From: Chromera velia
Lineage: Eukaryota; Sar; Chromeraceae
Reading direction: 5' to 3'
Assembly: GCA_018398765.1 (NCBI GenBank)
Contig: JAHBMJ010002833.1
Coordinates: forward strand, 1-16,013
DNA length: 16,013 bases
The translations under genes were made by a program, and so were the position numbers. The stretch's first letter is position 1. Every line of letters begins with the position of its first letter. This document shows, in pieces, positions 8,312 to 15,406 of the stretch. Under the pieces are notes generated by a model. The model ran no database searches and was not told the origin of the DNA. It saw nothing but the letters and a program-made list of their open reading frames with translations.

Positions 8312-8338
8312 CTGATATATTCAAATGAATATATCAGA
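8311..8338. repeat. 28-bp near-perfect palindrome at the LINE/AT-rich junction
   Basis: Arms TCTGATATATTCA and TGAATATATCAGA (13 of 13 bases paired) flank a 2-nt centre, AA. It sits exactly where composition changes from the GC-richer LINE to the AT-rich block. Confidence 0.9.
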
Positions 8339-8440
8339 AATTATTTATTATTACTTATAAATCAAGTTAAATTAAAAAGCTAGCCAAAAAAACAAATCAC
8401 TACTTATATAATTTAAGCTTTCTACACTTATATTTTAGCA

Positions 8441-8475
8441 CCCTACGAAAAGTTATAGAAATGTCATAGAAATCT
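8441..8475 (+). repeat. left terminal inverted repeat
   Basis: 35 bp, pairing with 9193-9227 with a single G/A difference. It includes the first two ATAGAAAT motifs. Confidence 0.88.
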
Positions 8476-8534
8476 GATCGATAGAAATTAATAGAAATCT
8501 AATAGAAATGTCATAGAAATCTTAATATAGAAAT
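8455..8534 (+). repeat. array of ATAGAAAT motifs (left arm)
   Basis: Seven motif starts at 8455, 8466, 8481, 8491, 8502, 8513 and 8527. Steps are mostly 10-11 bp, with two of 14-15. Confidence 0.88.
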
Positions 8535-8538
8535 TAGG

Positions 8539-8731
8539 ACCAAATTTTTATAATTTATAGAAATCCCACCAGATTTCTATACATTTCTATAAAAATATAG
8601 AAATTGATAAAAATCTAATAGAAATCCTATAGAAATCAGGGCCTGATTTCTATTGATTTCTATCGATTTCTATATGTTTATAGAAATATATAAAAATTTG
8701 GTGAGATTTCTATAAATTATAAAAATTTGGT
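8539..8731. repeat. internal hairpin of the foldback element
   Basis: 8539-8569 pairs with 8701-8731 (30 of 31 bases). Near the middle, ATAGAAATCAGG (8629-8640) and CCTGATTTCTAT (8642-8653) form a perfect palindrome around one G. The arms again carry ATAGAAAT words. Confidence 0.88.
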
Positions 8732-8742
8732 TCTGTCTGAAA

Positions 8743-9101
8743 GGGGCCATGTAAAAATTTATTTGAGTGCCAATGGCACACAAGACCCCCCTCCCCCCCC
8801 CCCAGACCTTTTCGCTTCGGCACGGGGGGGATGAGGGAATCGTGGAGGGGGAATGAAAATGTCAAACAATTTTTTAAAATTTTGGACCTCTGGTACTTTA
8901 GAACCAGATGACATCTGGAGAAACCATTTGGTGGCTTTTATGTGGCAACCATAGGGATCAAGATTGAGCACTTACGGCTTGTCCACCAGACCCCACTGAG
9001 ATAAATGCCCAAAAAAGGCTTGATGGCACGTAAAGACCCCCCCATCCCCCTAGAGCCCGTTTCCGTGCCATTGGCACGCAAATAAATTATTACATGGCCC
9101 C
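8743..9101. repeat. second inverted repeat of the foldback element and its loop
   Basis: 8743-8779 pairs with 9065-9101 (35 of 37). Each arm contains a small palindrome, GTGCCA(A/T)TGGCAC. The loop holds a run of C (about 8787-8803), a run of G (about 8824-8830) and a small palindrome CCAGATG-A-CATCTGG at 8904-8918. Confidence 0.85.
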
Positions 9102-9129
9102 ATGACACCGTTCTGATTTCTAGATTGAG

Positions 9130-9213
9130 ATTTCTATGACATTTCTATGAGATTTCTATTGATTTCTATCAGATTTCTATGATATTTCTATGAGATTTCT
9201 ATGACATTTCTAT
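9130..9213 (-). repeat. array of ATTTCTAT motifs (right arm)
   Basis: Eight motif starts at 9130, 9141, 9152, 9162, 9173, 9184, 9195 and 9206, each 10 or 11 bp apart. It is the inverted counterpart of the left array. Confidence 0.92.
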
Positions 9214-9227
9214 AACTTTTTGTAGGG
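9193..9227 (-). repeat. right terminal inverted repeat
   Basis: Reverse complement of 8441-8475 at 34 of 35 positions. It includes the last two ATTTCTAT motifs. Confidence 0.88.
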
Positions 9228-9632
9228 CAATAAAATGATCCAAATACAAAACAATGCATCTTGATCATATGAAATAATGTCACTTAAATTCAAAGTTATA
9301 GTTGATGAAATGTTGTAGTTTTTGGGCTGTGCAAAATTATGCTAAAGTACTCTGCTCTAGACTCTGCTAGCATCATCGTACCATCTGAATCAGCATAGTG
9401 GCATTTAGATTGTAGCATGATTAGCATCCGAACTGAATTCCATTACTTCAATATTACTTGAATTTTTTCAAACTCTGGCAGAAACAAACGTGTGCTTCAC
9501 CGTTATTTACTCCCTTGCTCACTGGCATTCCACGCTCGAGAGATATTCAATCAAAAACATTGGAGACTTTCCACACGAAGAGGCTAGTCAGGCTTGTCAG
9601 ACGGGAGGATTCCTTAGCCTGGCCAAGCTGCA

Positions 9633-9703
<71 letters not shown>

Positions 9704-10147
9704 GCGAAAGCAATCCACCCGACCGTCCCCAGTACACTCCATGGCACAGCTCTGTGATTGGATTCCGATGCGTGCATGCATCTGATTTCATTTCAGAGGA
9801 AAAAAAATCAAGCGGTAGAAGAAAATATTCACACCATACACTTGTGCATGCCCCCTCAATCCTCTACCCATAATTCAAGAATCACAGAACGCGGCGTCTT
9901 GTGACGCCAACCTCGTAACTGACGTGACGACAGGCAAACGTCCGGATGAAAAAACACGTAACATACGATATACGAGCGTGCACAATTCAAATGCAAAGAA
10001 CAGCTTTGCAACTAAAAGAAAAGCCTCAAGTGACTCATAAGGATTGCACAGACAGGCAGGAGCACATGCCAGTCAAATACCCCACAGAGACCCTCGCATA
10101 CTGTAAGTCACCAGGCTCCGCGTGCAGAGTTGAATCAATAGGAGGAA
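9228..10147. other. intergenic stretch between the foldback element and the kinase gene
   Basis: AT-rich to about 9475, then of ordinary composition. The only clear feature is the (CA)n tract at 9632-9702. It holds the region downstream of the kinase stop; I see no canonical AATAAA on the minus strand close to the stop. Confidence 0.5.
9632..9702. repeat. (CA)n microsatellite
   Basis: About 35 CA units with one G interruption at 9668. The open frames of alternating Thr-His or Val-Cys across it are artefacts. Confidence 0.97.
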
Positions 10148-10396
10148 TTAATCAACAGAAAAGCGAACAGAACACAAAGAGAAAAACCGACTCGTGTACC
10201 CCTCGGACCCCCCAAAGTCACTCCCATGAGAGTTTCCTGTCGGGTGGTGAGAGTGATTGTGGTGGTTCGGTGTGTGTGTTCTGGGGAAGTGTTCCTGGAT
10301 CTGTGTGGGTGCCGACGCGACTGCCGCCAGTGCTTCTGCCTCGTCTCCGATGTGCGAGACAGTAAGGTACACGTCTGTGCCCACACCGAAGTGGGA
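10148..10396 (-). CDS. kinase exon 11 (C terminus)
   Basis: Acceptor CATGCAG. It reads SHFGVGTDVYLTVSHIGDE, the family's final strand, then a tail of about 60 residues rich in His, Asn, Ser and Thr. Stop TAA is at 10148-10150. No D-W tail motif of the mammalian PDK type is visible. Confidence 0.92.
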   Translation of the reverse strand, partial: SHFGVGTDVYLTVSHIGDEAEALAAVASAPTQIQEHFPRTHTPNHHNHSHHPTGNSHGSDFGGSEGYTSRFFSLCSVRFSVD

Positions 10397-11689
10397 CTGC
10401 ATGGGTGAAAGGGAAATCAGAGGGGTTTATCGATGGAAATTAAGTCATCACGCGTCTATTCGAATGAAATAATGGGAGGGGACAGGGTGAGAGAAAATGC
10501 AAACATGGAGAGAAAACGATTGAGAAAAAAATTGGATGCTGATGGACTTGTGCAAAAAATGTTCGTGCACACATCCCACTTCCGTTTGTTTTGTCCTGTA
10601 TTTGCACATGACTTGTTTCTTTGCATAAAGAACAACGACGCGACGTCTTCACACCACTGCACCCAAAGGCGAATATTTTCTTTTCTCTGACATCACTGCA
10701 CACTGCTCAAAGAGAGAAGACCTGAGAAGAAGCATTCGCTCCTTGCCTCTTTTTTCCCCTTCCCTTTCCCTTTTTTGTCTCTCCCAACCTGTATGTGAAT
10801 GTCCCCCCCAAAGAAACGAGCAAAGGCCCTTGACAATGGAAGTCCGAAGCCTGCAAGTACAGAGGAAAAACAGTTCAACAGGAGACCCATCTAATTTCAT
10901 TCACATGTGCATAAGGAACACAATGGGTTTTCGTAGGCAACCATGTGCGCAATACCCTCAAGCAGGGACAGGTAGACGGATCGACTTTCGGGACGTTACG
11001 CAAACCTGCGCCTAAATTCGCGCTGTGAGAAGCGAAGAGGCATGCACCAAAAACCGAAAGAGAAGATTCAAAAAGTGCGCATGCACTTTGAAGGACATTA
11101 ACGCCTGCATGTCACACATCGTCTGGACTTTCCGTCGCCCCCCCCCTTTATTTTTCTATTTACGTCTTGCTGCCCCCAACCCAGTCAACCCCCCTCAATT
11201 CAAATAATTCAACGTCCGTAGTTCGACCAACCAACTGACCATATCCAGCCATGTCGGCCCCTATGGTCGTGTTAGCACCCGTGAGAGACCCCCCCCTTTC
11301 TGCCATCTTCTTATGGGAGTCGTCGACAGTCGAATACCTGCAAGCAGGCAGGCAAGCAGGCAGGCACAAATCAGAACGCTGACAGAAACTGTTGCAAAGT
11401 AAAACCTCACCTGTGCTCACCTTTTCAGTTCGTCTATCCACCCATCCTTCCATACACCCGTCTACATTCGACAAACGAGCCACCCTGACAGGCCCCGCTC
11501 TGCCCCTTCACACTCCCCCGTTCCCGCTCCCCCAAACACCCACCAGAAAAAGACCAACATGCCATCCACCAGCTCCTTCCCCACACGCACCCACATGCAC
11601 AAGCACCCACCATCAATCCCCCCACAACCACCCACCCACCCACCCGTAGTTCCACACGTTCTCTAGATTGCGTGGAGGAATCCCTCCTC

Positions 11690-11759
<70 letters not shown>

Positions 11760-14700
11760 GTCCTCGGACAGATGCACTCGTCATGCTTGCACTCGATGGA
11801 AAAATTCGAAGAGACAACAGAAAGACACACAGAAGGAAGGAATGTGGAAAAGAAAGGCTTCCCTACCTTTTCCAGGCCTGCCCGGCACAACATTCGTGAC
11901 TGCCACACGCATGCAGAAGGATGTGGACATCTCGTGACGAAAAAACACGCACAGAGTTTGCCACCCGAAGAAAAAGAAGTGCCAGACGGCGACGCAACGA
12001 GTGCGATGATGCAAGAATGAGTGTTGCTTTTTTGTTTGTTTCAGCACTGCAATCCTCCGGTGAAAAGAATAAAGCAAAAGAACGAACCTTTGTCTGCGAT
12101 TTTGATCACAACTGCACAGAGAGAGACACGCACAGACATACACTTTCAAGAAGGGGGCTCGAAAGAGACATAGGACTTGCAGACAGAAAAGAAAATTGCG
12201 CACGAGCAGCAGTCTGGACGGTGTAAAACTCTCCCCAAATCCAAGGAAAGTCATGAACGAAGACAGAGAGGTTGACACCTTGACTCTGCCTTCAAGGTGC
12301 TTTGGTTCATGCAGTTGCTGCACACCGATGCGCCCAGGCAGCCAGCGAAGGCAAATCGTCTATGAGACGACTCACCTTGGAAGGCAGCTAAGAACAGACG
12401 AGTGCGAGCAAGACAAAAGGAAAGAAGTAAAGCGGAGCTGCTCGAAAGGGTGGGGGAAAACTCGAGGTCTCACGACTCATGGAAAGAAGCTAGGCTGACC
12501 TACCACCCCCCCTGCCCACACCCACACCCACACGCCCATGCACGAACCCTCCGTCCTCCCCTTGTGAATTTCTGCTGTCACTGCCGGCAGGTCGCTCTCA
12601 TCCGTCACGACTGCATCGCATCCATGCTCTCTCTCGTCCAATCAATCGTGCGGGAGGCAGAGACGGGCCGAACCGAACGGATAGAGAATGAAGGATCTTT
12701 TTGATTTTCGAACATGAATCAAACATCCGTCAAAGCATGCAGCTTCTCCCGCGTACACGAAGAAGTGCATACAGAGAGAAAAAACAGAGACGGATCTAGG
12801 CACAAAAATTCGAACAGGGAGGAAAAAAGAAGCGAAAGGGAGACGCAAAGGCAAGGCAGACAGAAGACAAAAGCATCAAGAAAGACACCCCCCAACCTCA
12901 CTCCCTCTTTCCCTACCCAACTTAACCCCCACCACCTGACTGACTGACTGACTCGTGTTGGAAGGTACCATGCTGTTCCCCATTGTGTACATCTCCACAG
13001 TTGCCCGCATGGCGTTCTTCAGGAGTTCCGTGCAGATCAGCGACAGGTGGTCGGGGAAGTACGCGAACGTCACGTCCAAATTTCCTGCAGGCGGGAATAT
13101 GCGCGCGGATGGACGCCTAAGCAGTACCGATAGGAACGGCTCCAGCTGAAAGATAGAGGAAAGCTGAATTCGGGGCAAAGAAAGCCTTCCATATAAGAAG
13201 CGGGAGGAGGGAGAAAGAGCGGTGGAAACAAAATCAGCTGCAAACAGGAGAAGGGGGTCACAGTGCTCAAAAGAAGCCAAAAGACCTCTGTACAATGCAG
13301 ATGTCACACACAAAAAAGAGGAGACGAGGAGGCATTACGATAATGACTAGAATTAATACCAACCATGTAAGTGAAAAGGGGGGGCAAGGCCGTAGCTGTT
13401 CCTGCAGCTCTCCTTCACTGCCTCAGCTCGGGACCTGCATGGACTCTCTCTCGCATCATGCAAAAGTACAAAAAAACGACCAGCGACTCCACTCATTATC
13501 GTGGGCACACAGATCTCTGGAGCAGACAGAGAGAGTGAGAGAGCCTAATATTCTCATTAGGCAAAGAGAGAGGAAGGAAACCGTAGACTAATGAACGCTG
13601 TGGGAGTTCCGCTCAGTGAAGACCTGCATCTCGTCAGTAGTAAAAACGAAACACCAGCAGACACAAAGAGGTTAGGTCTTGAGAGAGAAGCAACTTTCCC
13701 TCGCTTCCAACTGACTTGAGGATGAGTGCCGGATTACAGCTCAGTTGGATACTTCCTCTCCATCCTGCCTTTGGATCTTTTCTCGCCATTAGATGGTCCA
13801 CCATGACTCTTCTGGATATCCGAAAATAAAAAAACCTCTCCAAGAACCAATTCATATGACCCCCAACATCGGGGGCCACTGCGCGCAGTTGCCTCACCCC
13901 CTGGCCCATGTAGTCCACTGTCCTGTCATGCCGCGGTCTCCACTCACTGAGGAATTCTGAGAAATCTCTTTCCTCGTCTCTGGTGGTGATTTTCTTCCTT
14001 TTGTGCAGGTTCTCGAAGGTTTCCAAGTACACTTTGTAGGTATCCATCACAAACGGGTTGGCAAGGGCCACGAAGGGAAGACGGTGGAAGTCCTGGATTC
14101 GGTGGGCAAAACGCACAATCAATTCCTCCCGAACCCACTCAGCACTGCAGAAAGACAAACAAAAGGCACACAAGGTCGAAAAGAGAATGAAAGGCTAACT
14201 ACATGACTGTCCAACTTACTGTCCGACTGAACAACACACAGGGCGAATCCATAGTGTGGAGCTCTGTGGGACTCTGGTCTCAAATTATCCAACAAGTTCT
14301 TTTCTTGTGTCTGTACGGTCAGCCGCCTCTGCTGCTTCTTTGGCGCTTCGCCAGTCTCAACGTCTACACGAAATGTCAACAACAGAAAAAAAGAAAAAAA
14401 CCGTGCCCTGCCTAGCTGTCTGTCGTGTGGTTTTCTCACTGACTGACCTTTTCACGAGTGCCGTGTCTCCGTATGAATTTGTCTGCATGAGCTTCTGCAC
14501 AGTCATCGGTCGGATCGGCTTCTTCGCTTCCTTCTGCAACACTCAGCAACAGAACAAGCTTTGGGCGTTGATTGATCTTCATTTGTCACCCCATGAGTAA
14601 GTAGGTCTATGGAAGGATCCTTCTGTCCCTTCCTGTCCTATCTGTCGAAGCCATCGACTGGAGGCACAACCTGCCCATGCATAGTGGTGGAATTCAACAC

Positions 14701-15406
14701 CCCCCGTATTTTGAGGAATTCTCGCCCAAAAGAAGCATCATGATCATTAGGTGTGTGTGTGGCCTCAGAGAGCCGTTCTGTGGGTGCATGGGTCCTCATG
14801 CTCTTTCTTCAGACCCGCGTTTCCTTCCACATGATTGCCTGGTGTGCTGATCTTGCAGTCCCTACGTGCCTGCCCCTGCCTCTGTCTTTATCCCGCCACA
14901 TCCAGGTGTTCTCTCATATCGTGGTCCCAGAGGCAGACAGTCGGTAACAAGATCTCGGAAAGGGTAAAGGAGGGGGAAAAACGGACGGGCAGACTGGAGA
15001 GGTCGGACAGGAAGATGGACAGGCCTAGAGAGGGACAGATGAGATAAGGTAGGGCAACGAAGGGAAAAGAGAAATCAACCTGCAAAGTAAAACGGAAGGC
15101 ACCCTCAATTAAGCAACTGGGATGGATGGATGGACTTGCCGTCTCCTTTTCCCTCGACGCAGATCTTCTCCCGAAAAGATCAACCGCGCAGACTTACAGC
15201 AGACAACCTTTCCATTCGACCACACACATCGCCAGCCCATGAAGCAGAGAGACAGACACACAGACCTCGATGATGCCCACATGGGTCCAGAGTGCCTCTA
15301 AAGAGTTCAGCCCGATCAGTTTGCCTGCAGAAGTCGACCGTCTCGTCACAAGCCGACAAGGAACGTCCAGAGTCCCGACATGGACCCACGGCTTCATGGC
15401 CCTCAT
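10148..15406 (-). CDS. mitochondrial 2-oxoacid dehydrogenase kinase (PDK/BCKDK family), 11 exons
   Basis: PDK/BCKDK kinases sit in the mitochondrial matrix on the dehydrogenase complex and phosphorylate serine on E1-alpha, switching it off. They use a GHKL (histidine-kinase-like) ATP fold. Exons in transcript order: 15406-15266, 14533-14448, 14144-13753, 13516-13364, 13084-12953, 12610-12548, 12111-12088, 11689-11644, 11337-11240, 10850-10789, 10396-10148. Phases agree at every junction; the total is 1,446 nt, 481 codons plus TAA. The N-terminal four-helix domain has MTVQKLMQ, SAEWVREELIVRFAHR, a conserved His in RPRHD and FFYFRISRRVM. The ATP domain has the N-box ELLKNAMRA, G1 box DKGGGIP, G2 box GYGFGLPLSR and GVGTDVYL. 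GT/AG borders hold throughout. The first exon is the least certain. BCKDK or PDK cannot be decided by eye. Confidence 0.9.
10789..10850 (-). CDS. kinase exon 10 (G2 box)
   Basis: Acceptor CTTGCAG, donor GTTGGG. It reads FGLPLSRAFARFFGGDIHIQ after completing Gly. The GLP-x-S-R-x-x-A-x-x-F-GG signature is unmistakable. Confidence 0.95.
11240..11337 (-). CDS. kinase exon 9 (ATP lid)
   Basis: Acceptor CTTGCAG, donor GTCAGT. It reads YSTVDDSHKKM to ADMAGY. The YST after G1 and the MAGYG before G2 are hallmarks of the mobile ATP lid. Confidence 0.9.
11341..11366. repeat. (AGGC)n-type short repeat in kinase intron 8
   Basis: CAAGCAGGCAGG repeated about three times. On the transcript strand it reads TGCCTGCC...CTTGCAG and forms the polypyrimidine side of the exon 9 acceptor. 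Confidence 0.75.
11624..11645. repeat. (CCCA)n short repeat at the exon 8 donor
   Basis: Tetranucleotide repeat overlapping the GTGGGT donor of exon 8 on the minus strand (GTGGGTGGGTGG). Slippage here could offer several GTGGGT donors four bases apart. Confidence 0.8.
11644..11689 (-). CDS. kinase exon 8 (G1 box)
   Basis: Acceptor TGTGTGCAG, donor GTGGGT. It completes GGG and reads IPPRNLENVWNY, matching family G-G-G-I-P-x-x-x-L-x-x-V-W-x-Y. The preceding microsatellite is part of its intron. Confidence 0.9.
11691..11759. repeat. compound microsatellite (CA)n(TA)n(GA)n
   Basis: Three adjoining dinucleotide repeats. On the transcript strand the order is CT, TA, TG and it ends directly in the CAG acceptor of kinase exon 8. 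Confidence 0.97.
12088..12111 (-). CDS. kinase exon 7 (24-nt microexon)
   Basis: Acceptor TGTGCAG, donor GTTCGT. It reads VIKIADK after completing Val with exon 6, and leaves one G of the first Gly codon of the G1 box. The strand-plus-Asp pattern (x-I-K-x-S/A-D) is the family's conserved ATP-binding Asp. Confidence 0.85.
12548..12610 (-). CDS. kinase exon 6
   Basis: Acceptor GATGCAG, donor GTTCGT; 20 codons (VTDESDLPAVTAEIHKGRTE), phase 1 to 1. It matches the P-x-V-x-x-x-x-x-x-G-x-E/D strand leading to the G1 box. Confidence 0.85.
12936..12955. repeat. (TGAC)n at the exon 5 donor
   Basis: Four to five TGAC units. On the transcript strand they read GTCAGTCAGTCAG, so the exon 5 donor is the first GTCAGT of a repeat. 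Confidence 0.85.
12953..13084 (-). CDS. kinase exon 5 (N-box)
   Basis: Acceptor CCTGCAG, donor GTCAGT. 43 codons: FAYFPDHL, then ELLKNAMRATVEMY (N-box at 13002-13028), whose Glu and Asn bind ATP-Mg. The donor lies in a (TGAC)n repeat. An earlier GTACCT donor at about 12968 would break the phase. Confidence 0.9.
13364..13516 (-). CDS. kinase exon 4
   Basis: Acceptor GCTCCAG, donor GTTGGT. Starts GKIC (family GIIC / GYI) and ends AVKESCRNSYGLAP, matching A-x4-C-x3-YG-x-AP. Between these are about ten or more extra residues, compared with the family spacing. Confidence 0.8.
13753..14144 (-). CDS. kinase exon 3 (helical domain)
   Basis: Acceptor TCTGCAG, donor GTATCC. 130 codons with AEWVREELIVRFAHRIQDF, LPFVALANPFVMDTY, RPRHDRTVDYMGQGV and FLERFFYFRISRR, the main part of the four-helix domain. 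The His of RPRHD matches the catalytically important His of PDKs. Confidence 0.93.
14145..14447 (-). other. kinase intron 2
   Basis: Runs from GTCAGT to TCTGCAG. It contains an open stretch with an internal GTAAGT, but including that stretch would hit a stop or break the frame of exon 3, so I treat it as intron. Confidence 0.75.
14448..14533 (-). CDS. kinase exon 2
   Basis: Acceptor TTGCAG, donor GTCAGT. It encodes KKPIRPMTVQKLMQ and on to ALVK, matching the family's N-terminal (T/V)-x-(L/V)-R/Q-x-L-M motif. It leaves two bases (AG) that make Ser with exon 3. Confidence 0.85.
14534..15265 (-). other. kinase intron 1
   Basis: GTCTGT to TTGCAG, 732 nt, the longest intron of the gene. It holds a short GGAT repeat near 15120 and nothing coding that I recognise. 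If exon 1 is wrong, the true first exon could lie here. Confidence 0.5.
15266..15406 (-). CDS. kinase exon 1 (start and likely targeting sequence)
   Basis: ATG at 15404-15406, the first after an in-frame TAG at 15434-15436; a second in-frame ATG lies three codons on. 47 codons ending GIIE before GTCTGT, phase 0. The leader has six basic residues (RLVTRRSTSAGK) and little acid, as in mitochondrial presequences. It is chosen by phase and position, not homology, so a different first exon is possible. Confidence 0.5.

Larger units (their letters stand above)
8441..9227. mobile_element. AT-rich foldback / TIR element, non-autonomous
   Basis: The ends form a 35-bp terminal inverted repeat (8441-8475 against 9193-9227, one mismatch), starting CCCTAC(G/A)AAAAGTTATAG. 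Weaker pairing continues a few bases outward (ATTTTA), so the true ends may lie slightly outside. A second inverted repeat (8743-8779 against 9065-9101, 35 of 37) flanks a central region of about 285 bp, and the left half contains its own long hairpin. No long ORF or transposase is present, so any movement would need outside enzymes. The TIR layout suggests a MITE or foldback-type DNA transposon. I could not define a target-site duplication and do not recognise the family. Confidence 0.8.

Noticed and set aside
8441-9227. CRISPR-like array of short repeats
   Set aside because: Repeats are 8 bp at 10-11 bp steps with 2-3 bp spacers and in inverted halves. There are no spacer-length units and no cas genes.
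9458-9873. Open frames with long Thr-His or Val-Cys repeats
   Set aside because: They are produced by the (CA)n tract; the flanks show no domain.
12371-12392. Perfect-looking GTGAGT donor on the minus strand after CTGCCTTCCAAG
   Set aside because: It lies inside intron 6. The exon it would end has no family match, and the 24-nt exon at 12088-12111 already completes the conserved strand in phase.
12953-12972. Alternative exon 5 donor at GTACCT
   Set aside because: It would leave phase 0, and exon 6 would then read TCG-TGA stop. The GTCAGT donor gives the needed phase 1.
14212-14365. Possible extra kinase exon in intron 2 (GTGTAG acceptor, GTAAGT donor)
   Set aside because: Entered in the phase required after exon 2 it reads Arg-Arg-stop. 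Using an inner acceptor breaks the frame of exon 3, while exon 2 joins exon 3 perfectly.
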